Shown one piece after another: positions 32,943 to 41,521 of a stretch of DNA of 49,397 nucleotides. Source of the DNA: Seleniivibrio woodruffii. GTDB lineage: Bacteria > Chrysiogenota > Deferribacteres > Deferribacterales > Geovibrionaceae. The translations under genes were made by a program, and so were the position numbers. Position 1 is the first letter of the stretch; every line of letters starts with the position of its first letter. The notes below the pieces were generated by a model that did no database searches, was not told where the DNA came from, and was given only the letters and a program-made list of their open reading frames with translations. The stretch spans positions 1 through 49,397 of the forward strand of contig NZ_JAJUIS010000011.1 in the NCBI RefSeq assembly GCF_029267515.1. Direction: 5' to 3'.

Positions 32943-35900
32943 AACTGTCTGAAATAACAATCCGCAAGCCCGTACTCGCAACGGTTTTAAGCCTTATTAT
33001 TCTGCTCATCGGTTTTGTAGCGTACAAAGAACTGACCGTGCGGGAATACCCGAACATAGACGAACCAACCGTCTCCATCCAGACGAAATATACAGGCGCA
33101 AGCCCCGACATCATAGAGAGCAGAGTCACAAAGATAATTGAGGACCGGATATCCGGTATCGACGGCATAAAAAGCATCACCTCCCAGAGCAGGCAGGAAC
33201 AGAGCAACATCACCGTTGTGTTCAACATGAACGTCGACCCCGGTGACGCTGCGGCTGACATCCGCGACAGGGTCGGCAGGGTGCGCGGCTCACTGCCCGA
33301 CGACATAGACGAACCCGTCATTACAAAGGTGGAAGCGGACGCGTCACCAATTATCTTCATGACCGTCACCAGCACGAAACACTCTCCGGCGCAGATATCG
33401 GATTATATCAGCAGGTTCATCCTGAAACGCATTGAGCTTATCGACGGTGTTGCGTCGGCAAACATCTACGGCGAAAGAAGATATGCCATGCGCGTCTGGC
33501 TGGATCCGGACAGAATGGCTGCGGCTGGCGTAACAGTCGCCGACGTTAAAAACGCCGTATCCGCACAGAACCTTGAGGTGCCGGGCGGACGGGTGGAAAG
33601 CAGGTCGAGGGAGTTCTCCGTACTCGCCGAAACAAGCCTTAACAAGCCGGAGGAGTTCGAAAACATCGTAATAGAGGACAGGGACGGATATCTGCTGCGT
33701 ATCAAAGATATAGGACACGTTGAAATGGGCGTTGAAGATTCGCGCTCGTTTTACAGGCTGGACGGGCAGAACGCTATCGGTCTGGGTGTTGTGAAACAGA
33801 GTACGGCAAACCCGCTGAACATCTCCAAAGACCTCAAAGTCGTCGTTGATGATATAAACAAAACTCTGCCCGACGGCATGAAACTGCTCATAACATACGA
33901 TTCGTCGGTGTTCATCGACCACTCCATCGCAAACGTTTACAGCGCAATATCCGAAGCCGTGCTTCTGGTTATAATCATAATATTCCTTTTCCTGCGCAAC
34001 CTGCGCTCAACCATCATACCCCTGGTGACGATACCAGTCTCCCTTGTGGGCGCGTTCGCTATCATGTGGGGGCTTGGGTTCTCCATAAACACACTGACTC
34101 TGCTGGCGTTCGTTCTTGCAGTCGGTCTGGTTGTTGACGATGCCATAGTTGTTCTGGAGAACATACACAGACACATAGAGAACGGCGCAAAGCCTTTCAG
34201 GGCGGCTATCGACGGTATGAAAGAGATATCGCTGCCCATCATTTCAATGACGCTGACCCTTGCCGCGGTGTACGTTCCGGTTGCGTTCACTCAGGGCAGA
34301 ACGGGCAAGCTGTTTACGGAGTTTGCCATAACCCTTGCGGGTGCGGTGATAGTGTCCGGTTTCGTCGCGCTGACACTGACCCCCATGATGTGCTCGAAGA
34401 TGCTGAAAGAGAACCATCACAAAAACCGTCTAAACCGCGCGGCAGACGCGTTTTTCGACCGCATAGACTCAGTTTACGAAGGCGTTCTCCGCCTCTCCAT
34501 AAAATCGTGGCTGCCCGGCATAGCAGTCATGCTGGCGGTATTTTCACTCGGTTTCTACCTGCTGAAATCGCTCCCGTCGGAGCTTGCACCACTTGAAGAC
34601 AGAAGCGTTATCTTCGGCGTATATTCGGGACCAGACGGAGCGACACCGGAATATTCCATGGAATCAGCAAAAAAACTTGAAAAGATATATACCACTATCC
34701 CCGAACGCACCGCTGTGCAGACCCGCGTGGGCACCCCCGTTGTTGCCGACGGCAGAACTGTCATAAGGCTTAAAACATGGGACGAGCGCACCAGAAGCCA
34801 GCAGGAGATAGCGGCGGAGATAGCTCCAAAGATGGCTATGATACCAGACGTGCGGGCGTTTCCCATAAACCCGCCATCTCTGGGACTTTCCGCCACAAAA
34901 CAGCCTGTGCAGTTCGTTATAAAGACAACGGCATCCTACCCTGAACTGAACAAGATCACCGACGAATTCATCCGCGAGGTGAGCCAAAGCCCCATGCTGT
35001 CCTCTGTGCGAAGCGATCTTAAACTGAACACGCCGGAGCTGAAAGTGAGCGTCGCAAGGGACAAAGCGGCGGCTATGGGAATCAGTGTTGAGGACGTTAA
35101 CAGAGCCATCGAAACCATGTTCAGCGGAAGCACCGTGACCCAGTTCAAGCTGGACAGCGAGCAGTACGACGTTATCCTTAAAACCGAGGATTCAAGGCGC
35201 ACCGTGCCGCAGGATCTGGACAGACTATACGTCCGCACGCCCACAGGAGAGATGGTTCCCCTTTCAAACCTCGTCGAGATTAAAGAGGGCATAACCGCAC
35301 AGTCCCTCAACCACTTCGACAGGACACGCGCCGCCATAATCAGCGCCGGACTGAACTCAGGATATTCTCTGGGCGAAGCCCTGAACTATCTCAACAGTAC
35401 AGCGCAGAAGATGCTTCCCGAAAACTATACAATCGACTACGACGGCGAATCCAGAGAGTTCAGGGAATCAAGCGGCGGTCTGGTCTTCACGTTCATACTC
35501 GCCATACTGTTCATATATCTGATGCTCTCCGCACAGTTTGAGAGCTTCATAGACCCGTTCATCATAATGCTCACGGTACCCCTCTCCATGACGGGTGCTC
35601 TGCTGGCGCTGAAACTGACGGGCAACACACTGAACATCTACAGCCAGATAGGGCTTATAACCCTCATAGGGCTGATAACGAAACACGGTATCCTCATAGT
35701 TGAGTTCGCAAACCAGCTGCAGCTTACGGGACTGACAAAAACAGAAGCGGTCATAAAGGCGGCGACACTGCGTCTTCGCCCTATCCTCATGACCACATCC
35801 GCTATGGTTCTGGGTTCAATCCCCCTCGCCTTCGCAACAGGTGCGGGAGCGGAAAGCCGTCACCAGCTCGGCTGGGTTATCGTGGGCGGTCTGCTTCTGG

Positions 35901-35986
35901 GAACGGTTCTGACGCTTATGATAGTTCCTTTGGCATATAAGATACTCGCCACTGTCAAAAGACCGGACGAGGCTGAAAGTATTTAG
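32939..35986 (+). CDS. RND-family efflux permease (AcrB-like)
   Basis: 1015 residues, normal for the HAE1 RND family. Twelve transmembrane segments are interrupted by two large periplasmic loops. The proton-relay pair is present as Asp400-Asp401 (V-V-D-D-A-I-V-V-L-E-N). Other hallmarks are the N-terminal I-R-K-P-V-L-A-T-V and G-A-S-P-D-I-I-E-S-R-V-T-K-I-I-E. It works with the adaptor just upstream as a proton-driven tripartite exporter. The substrate is unknown; multidrug or heavy-compound export is the usual role. Confidence 0.93.
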   Translation: MKLSEITIRKPVLATVLSLIILLIGFVAYKELTVREYPNIDEPTVSIQTKYTGASPDIIESRVTKIIEDRISGIDGIKSITSQSRQEQSNITVVFNMNVDPGDAAADIRDRVGRVRGSLPDDIDEPVITKVEADASPIIFMTVTSTKHSPAQISDYISRFILKRIELIDGVASANIYGERRYAMRVWLDPDRMAAAGVTVADVKNAVSAQNLEVPGGRVESRSREFSVLAETSLNKPEEFENIVIEDRDGYLLRIKDIGHVEMGVEDSRSFYRLDGQNAIGLGVVKQSTANPLNISKDLKVVVDDINKTLPDGMKLLITYDSSVFIDHSIANVYSAISEAVLLVIIIIFLFLRNLRSTIIPLVTIPVSLVGAFAIMWGLGFSINTLTLLAFVLAVGLVVDDAIVVLENIHRHIENGAKPFRAAIDGMKEISLPIISMTLTLAAVYVPVAFTQGRTGKLFTEFAITLAGAVIVSGFVALTLTPMMCSKMLKENHHKNRLNRAADAFFDRIDSVYEGVLRLSIKSWLPGIAVMLAVFSLGFYLLKSLPSELAPLEDRSVIFGVYSGPDGATPEYSMESAKKLEKIYTTIPERTAVQTRVGTPVVADGRTVIRLKTWDERTRSQQEIAAEIAPKMAMIPDVRAFPINPPSLGLSATKQPVQFVIKTTASYPELNKITDEFIREVSQSPMLSSVRSDLKLNTPELKVSVARDKAAAMGISVEDVNRAIETMFSGSTVTQFKLDSEQYDVILKTEDSRRTVPQDLDRLYVRTPTGEMVPLSNLVEIKEGITAQSLNHFDRTRAAIISAGLNSGYSLGEALNYLNSTAQKMLPENYTIDYDGESREFRESSGGLVFTFILAILFIYLMLSAQFESFIDPFIIMLTVPLSMTGALLALKLTGNTLNIYSQIGLITLIGLITKHGILIVEFANQLQLTGLTKTEAVIKAATLRLRPILMTTSAMVLGSIPLAFATGAGAESRHQLGWVIVGGLLLGTVLTLMIVPLAYKILATVKRPDEAESI

Positions 35987-36033
35987 TATTTAAATCATTG
36001 TGATTATCGGCTATAATCTTTCAGGGGAACGAT

Positions 36034-37314
36034 ATGGCACATCACACCGCAAAACACGGCTACAGCAGCCTTGCCGAAAGGCTGAACAGATTTCCGCTGG
36101 GCGCTCCGGCATCGGAAAGCCTTTTTAAGATACTGTCGGTACTCATGACGGAAAAAGAGGCGGCACTCATAGCGCAGCTTCCCATCAAGCCCTTTAAGGC
36201 GGAGGACGCGGCGAAGATATGGAAGGTGAGTGACCTTGAGGCACGCAAACAACTGGATGCGTTCTGCGACAAGGTGCTCCTTCTGGACATAATTGAAAAC
36301 GGTCAGATGACCTACGTTCTGCCGCCCCCAATGGCGGGCTTCTTCGAATTTTCAATGATGCGCACCCGCGGCGACATAAATCAGGAACTCCTTGCACAGT
36401 TATACTACCAGTATATGAACGTTGAGGAGGACTTCATAAAAAACCTCTTCGTCGGCGGTGAAACCCAGCTTGGGCGAACCTTTGTAAACGAGCAGGTGCT
36501 CTCCGAAGACAACAACCTCTACGTTCTGGACTATGAACGCGCAACGGAGGTCATAAAGACCGCAAGCCATATCGGCGTCAGCATGTGCTACTGCCGCCAC
36601 AAGATGCAGCACATGGGCAAAGCCTGCGACGCGCCCATGGATATCTGTATGACGTTCAACACGGTGGGCAGCTCGCTCATCCGCCACGGATACGCACGGC
36701 AGATAGATGTTTCAGAATGCACGGATCTGCTGGCACAGGCATACGAAAACAATCTGGTGCAGTTCGGCGAAAACAGCAAACGGGAAGTCAGCTTCATCTG
36801 CAACTGCTGCGGATGCTGCTGCGAGGCGCTCATAGCCGCCCGCAAATTCGCCATTATGAACCCTGTACACACGTCAAACTTTCTACCTGAAATTGAAGCT
36901 GAGAAATGCACCGGATGCGGCAAATGCGCGGAACTCTGCCCCGTTGAGGCGATGGGGATGGTCTCCGCAAACGATCCGCACAAGCCTAAGAAAAAGCTGG
37001 CAAAACTGAATGAAGACACCTGCCTCGGCTGCGGAGTATGTCTGCGCGGATGCAAGACCGACGCTTTGAAGCTGAAATCCCGTGAAAAACGGGTGATAAC
37101 GCCGGAAACTGGCGTTCATAAGGTTGTTATGATGGCTGTGGAGCGCGGAAAACTACAGGATCTGATATTCGACAACAGGGCGCTTCTGTCCCACAGGGCG
37201 ATGGCTGCCGTCATAGGCGCCATACTGAAACTGCCGCCGGTCAAACGCTATATGGCGAGCGAGCAGGTGAAATCCAGATATCTGCTGAAACTTATAGAGA
37301 AAACAGGACAGTGA
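36034..37314 (+). CDS. Winged-helix/ferredoxin Fe-S protein
   Basis: 426 residues, function not recognised. The N-terminal third (about 30-95) looks like a winged-helix unit. A Cys cluster follows: C185, C187, C198, C205, then C-N-C-C-G-C-C-C at 256-263. Two ferredoxin motifs come next, C-T-G-C-G-K-C-A-E-L-C-P (292-303) and C-L-G-C-G-V-C-L-R-G-C (330-340). The two ferredoxin motifs are ordinary, although the second lacks the final Pro; the 256-263 cluster is unusual. The protein is probably a cytoplasmic electron carrier or redox module. AGGGGAAC precedes the ATG. It converges with the CsgG-like gene across three bases. Confidence 0.8.
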   Translation: MAHHTAKHGYSSLAERLNRFPLGAPASESLFKILSVLMTEKEAALIAQLPIKPFKAEDAAKIWKVSDLEARKQLDAFCDKVLLLDIIENGQMTYVLPPPMAGFFEFSMMRTRGDINQELLAQLYYQYMNVEEDFIKNLFVGGETQLGRTFVNEQVLSEDNNLYVLDYERATEVIKTASHIGVSMCYCRHKMQHMGKACDAPMDICMTFNTVGSSLIRHGYARQIDVSECTDLLAQAYENNLVQFGENSKREVSFICNCCGCCCEALIAARKFAIMNPVHTSNFLPEIEAEKCTGCGKCAELCPVEAMGMVSANDPHKPKKKLAKLNEDTCLGCGVCLRGCKTDALKLKSREKRVITPETGVHKVVMMAVERGKLQDLIFDNRALLSHRAMAAVIGAILKLPPVKRYMASEQVKSRYLLKLIEKTGQ

Positions 37315-37317
37315 CCG

Positions 37318-38574
37318 TCAGCGGAAACTGAGTTCGTCCACCCAGACTTTAGCTTCGGTTATCTCTTTGTTTTTATGTTTCGGGAAGATGAAACCGCTCA
37401 TCTTCACCATGTCCGGCGAAAACTTTTTATCGCCGAAATTCATTTTCGAGTTGGGGTTTATACCCTTGCTCAGTGTAAGTTCGTCCAGATTAAGGGTATA
37501 TTCGCGCCACTCCGTAGTGAGCCAGAACGTACCGGACCATCTGTCAAAATATTCGGAACGACCGTCCTCATCCTCATCATCTACAAAGAAAACACCTGTC
37601 ATAGGTCTGTCCGCCTTTGCCCAGAAGTTCACCTGAGTGAAGCCGGAAAGATCTCTTTTCATCTTGTTAAGAATTACCGAAGTGTCTGTTATGTCGCGGT
37701 CTTTCACCGCCACCATCAGGCTTGAAGATGTTCCTTTTGCTCCTGTGGCAGTGTCAAGAACGGTTCTGCCTGTAAAATTCTGCACGTCGCCCAAAACCCA
37801 GCCCTTTGTTTCCGAAGATTCGAAATCGCCATAGTCAGAGGAGGTTGAGCGAATGTCTCTCGTGTCAGCCACTTTCGAGCAGAGGGTGCTTTCTCTGGCG
37901 ACACCCAGAATTTTTGAGGTTGCCGTATCTATCACTCTTATATCGAAAACACAGTTGAAGCCGGATTTCGTCATATCGCCCGTAAGCATAAGGTCGGCTT
38001 TAAGAAGCTGACCGAGCAGTGATGCCTGCTGCGGGTCTGTGAGACCTTTCAGCTCAAGGGCATGTTCCTGCATTATCGCCGAAAGCTCCCTGCGCTCCAG
38101 CACAGCAAACCTGCCTGAGTTGGTAAGTTTCTCAGAGAACTCGTCAAAAGCCAGCTTACCTGTCATATTCTTCGAGTTGTCCAGAACTTTCAGGTCGGAT
38201 ATTATCAGTGTCTTTCTGGGGATATAAAGTTCCGCCGTGTCTCCGGTTTTAAGCCCTGCGGAGGGCATTATCATCAGTGTATCCCCTCTTTTTTCAGTGA
38301 CAGCAGCGCTTTTACCGTTAACGGTGGTCTTCGTTCCTTCGGTAAGGTATGTAAGGTTCAGGATTTTCGATGTAAGCGAGGCGATGGGGTTGTCTTTACT
38401 CATGTTTTCAGGAAGCGGGTCTGTCCTCAGCAGTGCCGTATCTCCCTCAACCCTTACAACTGACGCTTTCATATAAAGCGAACCCGCCGCGGAAGTCTGT
38501 TTTCCGGCGGACATATCCGCTCCGGCACATCCGAAAATAACTGCGCATACCATAAACAAAGACATTCTTTTCAT
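37318..38574 (-). CDS. CsgG/LpoB-like lipoprotein with carbohydrate-binding-like C-terminus
   Basis: 418 residues; signal with lipobox V-I-F-G-C (Cys16). The middle (about 135-240) has the CsgG/LpoB-type fold pattern: a K-L-A-F-D-E-F-S-E-K-L helix, then R-F-A-V-L-E-R-R-E-L, then L-L-K-A-D-L-M-L-T-G-D. The C-terminal 170 residues resemble a galactose-binding/CBM11-like beta-sandwich (V-N-F-W-A-K-A-D, W-R-E-Y-T-L-N-L-D, V-W-V-D-E-L-S-F at the very end). It is probably an outer-membrane periplasmic lipoprotein in envelope assembly; the exact role is unknown. It is 61 bp downstream of another CsgG-like lipoprotein gene. Confidence 0.75.
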   Translation of the reverse strand: MKRMSLFMVCAVIFGCAGADMSAGKQTSAAGSLYMKASVVRVEGDTALLRTDPLPENMSKDNPIASLTSKILNLTYLTEGTKTTVNGKSAAVTEKRGDTLMIMPSAGLKTGDTAELYIPRKTLIISDLKVLDNSKNMTGKLAFDEFSEKLTNSGRFAVLERRELSAIMQEHALELKGLTDPQQASLLGQLLKADLMLTGDMTKSGFNCVFDIRVIDTATSKILGVARESTLCSKVADTRDIRSTSSDYGDFESSETKGWVLGDVQNFTGRTVLDTATGAKGTSSSLMVAVKDRDITDTSVILNKMKRDLSGFTQVNFWAKADRPMTGVFFVDDEDEDGRSEYFDRWSGTFWLTTEWREYTLNLDELTLSKGINPNSKMNFGDKKFSPDMVKMSGFIFPKHKNKEITEAKVWVDELSFR

Positions 38575-38635
38575 ACCCGCCTCCAGATATTAAATTTTAT
38601 CAGGCGATATTAAAAAAAGAAACGATTTAATCTTA

Positions 38636-39628
38636 TTAAAGCTGTTTTTTCAGCCTATCCGTATCAGCGATGCGCTGTTTCGCCCTCATGATGGCTGCAC
38701 CGATTACCTTATCCGGTTTATCGGTCTGCGCGTCCGCCTTCATATAAAGTTCCAGCGCCTCTTCATATTTTGCTTCGGTTTCCCGGCACAGACCGAGATT
38801 ATACAGAAACGAAGGGGACTGCGGATACTTCGCCGCACCCTCCTGCCACATTGCGCAGGCTCTGTCGAGTCTTTCCGCTTCGGCGAATTTCTGTGCTGAT
38901 TTCAGGAGATCTTTCCCATCGCCGTCCAGCCCGTGTTTATCCGTCAGCAATGTAAGCCTGACGTTTGCTGTATACGGCGCAACCTGAGTGCGGAACTCGC
39001 TCATTGCGGAATCCTCCGCAGATTTCAGGAGGTCGTAATCGGATATAAGCGCAACCCCGCTGTCCCGGCATCTGTCGTCCTCCGCCTCGCCGGTTATCTT
39101 TTCGGAATAGACCACCTGCGCGGTGGAAACGTCAATAAGTTTGGGTATGAATGTGATCGCCGCCTTCTTCTTCGTGCAGACGACGGTGTAGTCATAAAAA
39201 GAGGTGCATTTGCCCTTGCTGTCGCTTCCGGCACATTTCGTGCGCGTTTCGGTATAGTTAGAGCTGCTGACGCTTCTGTCGGCAGTTCCTGTGAATATGC
39301 CCTGAACGCCGATCAGTCTGCCAAGTTTAACGGCTGCGGTTTCGTCGGTTATGCCTGAAACCTGAAGTTTCTGCTCGGAAATCACCCTGTTCAGATTCTG
39401 TCTGTCCGCCACTCTGAAATAGCGAGTTCCGTTCACCTCTGCGGTGACAAGAACTTTTTCTGCGGAAGGGGTCAGTTGTGTTCCGTAGCTGCCGGAAAAG
39501 GGAAGAACCGCGATGTTTCTCAGAGAGGATATACCGTCCGCTTTTGAAGGCATCAGAACGGATGTTGTGACCTTGGGCGCACAGCCCAGAAGAGCCGCAA
39601 AAGCGGCGCAGGCAAGCAGTTTCTTCAT
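38636..39628 (-). CDS. CsgG-like lipoprotein with TPR-like C-terminus
   Basis: 330 residues with lipobox A-L-L-G-C-A (Cys16). Residues about 33-220 show the CsgG-type pattern (R-N-I-A-V-L-P-F-S-G, Y-F-R-V-A-D-R-Q-N-L-N-R-V-I-S-E-Q, G-R-L-I-G-V-Q-G-I-F-T-G). The C-terminal third has TPR-like helices (P-S-F-L-Y-N-L-G-L-C-R-E-T-E-A-K-Y-E-E-A-L-E). An insert contains several Cys (K-C-A-G, K-C-T-S, V-V-C-T, R-C-R). It may form a periplasmic scaffold or pore-like assembly with the neighbouring lipoprotein; this is inference from adjacency. Confidence 0.75.
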   Translation of the reverse strand: MKKLLACAAFAALLGCAPKVTTSVLMPSKADGISSLRNIAVLPFSGSYGTQLTPSAEKVLVTAEVNGTRYFRVADRQNLNRVISEQKLQVSGITDETAAVKLGRLIGVQGIFTGTADRSVSSSNYTETRTKCAGSDSKGKCTSFYDYTVVCTKKKAAITFIPKLIDVSTAQVVYSEKITGEAEDDRCRDSGVALISDYDLLKSAEDSAMSEFRTQVAPYTANVRLTLLTDKHGLDGDGKDLLKSAQKFAEAERLDRACAMWQEGAAKYPQSPSFLYNLGLCRETEAKYEEALELYMKADAQTDKPDKVIGAAIMRAKQRIADTDRLKKQL

Positions 39629-39673
39629 ATATTACAACCTCATAGGTTATAATATAGCATAAAAACAATATTT

Positions 39674-40228
39674 TTAATAGTTATATGGTCCCGACGGATT
39701 CCACTTGTACATATATCCGTCGTCGGGTCGCTCCGTAGTCTCTACCCTGTCGGGAATAAAGATAAAATCGTTTCTCACGCTGACTGAGACAGGCGAACCG
39801 GACATGGTTCTTGACGATTTGTCCGTAAGGTCGGTTTCTCCCTCTTTGTCCCGTCCGACGCGCTTCGCCTTGCCGTATACCTTAACCCAGTCGCCGTTTT
39901 TCGTTCCGGCAGGGAGGTATTTAACAGGTATCCTGAACCCCGCCGCTATTGTGTCCGCCGCACAGCATACCATGGCTACCCGCAGCACACCGAAATATCC
40001 GCTCTTCTCAAGGGCACTGTCCAGATATACCCTGCCTCTGAAAACGTAGCGCATATCGTGCATCGCAGTCATTTTATCATCGTTGAGAACCAGATACAGC
40101 TCGGCTATGTTCAGCTTTACATACTGATCCTCAAATTTCGCCTCCTCCTTTGCCCTGCGGTTATGGAAGATTGAAAATGCCAGAACTATCACCATGATAA
40201 CGGTCAGAACGGATGTAATATATTTCAT
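39674..40228 (-). CDS. YcgQ/TIGR03943-like protein, C-terminal part (separate gene)
   Basis: 184 residues from the ATG at 40228, which has GAGG upstream; the longer frame to 40276 starts inside the preceding gene. An N-terminal transmembrane anchor is followed by an extracytoplasmic domain with V-R-G-R-V-Y-like F-R-G-R-V-Y, the M-V-C-C-A-A-D motif and W-V-K-V-Y-G-K-A, all characteristic of the C-terminal half of TIGR03943/DUF1980 proteins. In Bacillus-type YcgQ both halves are one chain; here the membrane half is the preceding gene. It presumably works with the YcgR-type permease at 40520. Confidence 0.8.
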   Translation of the reverse strand: MKYITSVLTVIMVIVLAFSIFHNRRAKEEAKFEDQYVKLNIAELYLVLNDDKMTAMHDMRYVFRGRVYLDSALEKSGYFGVLRVAMVCCAADTIAAGFRIPVKYLPAGTKNGDWVKVYGKAKRVGRDKEGETDLTDKSSRTMSGSPVSVSVRNDFIFIPDRVETTERPDDGYMYKWNPSGPYNY

Positions 40229-40235
40229 ATCGACC

Positions 40236-40517
40236 TCAGAAGGGTGAAAACAGCATATCGCCCGCGCCAAGTTCACGGGCGGGAACAGCCAGCATCAGGA
40301 TTATAAGAAGCGCTATCACCGCAGTATAAAACGGTTTAGGGTGCTCCGGCGGATAGATCGTGCCGTGTATGCCGTAAACCAGAAGCATCAGCGCGGAGAC
40401 GAACGTCAGCCACATATATTTCGGGTTCATATACAGACTGTATCTGCCGCTCAGCATGAGAAAAAGCAGAAAGCATCCGTAAACCGTCAAAAGTATCCCT
40501 TCAAGTCTTCTGAACAT
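40236..40517 (-). CDS. YcgQ/TIGR03943-like protein, N-terminal membrane part
   Basis: Small membrane protein of 93 residues from the ATG at 40517, with about three hydrophobic segments. It corresponds in order and features to the N-terminal membrane region of YcgQ-type proteins. It ends seven bases before the start of the C-terminal half, which has its own start, SD and membrane anchor, so the split looks stable rather than a recent frameshift. It starts two bases after the permease gene. Confidence 0.7.
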   Translation of the reverse strand: MFRRLEGILLTVYGCFLLFLMLSGRYSLYMNPKYMWLTFVSALMLLVYGIHGTIYPPEHPKPFYTAVIALLIILMLAVPARELGAGDMLFSPF

Positions 40518-40519
40518 CT

Positions 40520-41410
40520 TCACACCCCGAATCCGGCATAATCCAGCAGCAGGCACACGGCATACACCAGAGCCGCCGCTGTCAGCACCATTTTTGTCAT
40601 AGTGCGGTTTGACATCACCGCCCTGTACATAAAGACAAGTTTAAGGTCAAATATAGGTCCGAAGTTCACAAACGCCAGCATCGAGGCGGGAGAAAAACGA
40701 ACGAATGATGAGGCTACGAAAGAATCCGCCTCGGAACAGACGGAGAGCAGAACGGCAAAAACCATCATAACGGCAACGGCAGCAGCGCCGTGCCCCCCGA
40801 TGGAATTTATGACGCTCTCAGGCATCAGAACGTGGAACGCTCCTGCAAAAAAAGCTCCGGTTATAAGATACGCAAGGGTCTGAACGAAATCGTCCTTCGC
40901 ATGGCTGATCACGTTTTTAAAACCTCTGCCGCCATGGCAGCCGCAGGAGCAGCCGTGGGAATGTGTTTCTGTCTTCACCGCATAAAAAGGATCTTTCAGC
41001 CGCGAAAACAGAAATCCAACGGCAAAAGCGGCGAGTATACTTATAAACACACGCATAAGGGTCATCTCCGCGCTGCCTTTGAAACCCGCATAGGTGGCTA
41101 TCATCACCACAGGGTTGATAACGGGCGACGCAATCATATAAGCCGCAGACATTGGCGCGGGAACACCCTTCGCGTTCAACCTGCGGACGATGGGCACTAT
41201 GCCGCACTCGCAGGAAGGTATGAAAAGCGCAAGGAAAATACCGGAGACTATCTGGCGGAAAACGCCGTCCGGCACGGATTTAACGACCGTTTCCTCAGAG
41301 ACGTAGACATGTATCAGTGAGGAGACCAGAGAACCCAGCAGAATAAACGGCAGAGCCTCCATCACTATTGCGGAGGATTTTATGACGAATACCTGTAACA
41401 GATTATACAC
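40520..41410 (-). CDS. YcgR/ArsP-type permease (PF03773-like)
   Basis: Permease of 296 residues with about eight transmembrane segments. Family motifs are I-P-S-C-E-C-G-I-V-P and S-V-C-S-E-A-D-S-F-V-A. A central cytoplasmic loop carries H-S-H-G-C-S-C-G-C-H-G-G, a likely metal-binding insert. The start is GTG, with AAGGG upstream. The operon with the split YcgQ-like genes matches the known COG0701-COG3689 pairing. The substrate is not known; the loop and the double-Cys motif of the partner point to a thiophilic metal or metalloid (inference). Confidence 0.85.
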   Translation of the reverse strand: MYNLLQVFVIKSSAIVMEALPFILLGSLVSSLIHVYVSEETVVKSVPDGVFRQIVSGIFLALFIPSCECGIVPIVRRLNAKGVPAPMSAAYMIASPVINPVVMIATYAGFKGSAEMTLMRVFISILAAFAVGFLFSRLKDPFYAVKTETHSHGCSCGCHGGRGFKNVISHAKDDFVQTLAYLITGAFFAGAFHVLMPESVINSIGGHGAAAVAVMMVFAVLLSVCSEADSFVASSFVRFSPASMLAFVNFGPIFDLKLVFMYRAVMSNRTMTKMVLTAAALVYAVCLLLDYAGFGV

Positions 41411-41477
41411 GGCAAACCCTTTCCAAATAAAATATCAGACAGTCTGCACCCTCACTGTTTCTATGTCAATATAAGGA

Positions 41478-41506
41478 TAAAAAAAAGCGGAGAGTCACCC
41501 CTCCGC
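41478..41506 (-). terminator. Terminator of the aldo/keto reductase gene
   Basis: Stem GCGGAG/CTCCGC (41487-41492/41501-41506). On the minus strand it is followed by a T-run (complement of A at 41479-41486). Confidence 0.85.
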
Positions 41507-41521
41507 CCTGATATGCTGTTT

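Noticed and set aside
40236-40276. Frameshift joining the two YcgQ-like halves
   Set aside because: Each half has its own start codon, SD and N-terminal membrane segment with a seven-base gap, which favours two genes over a recent frameshift.
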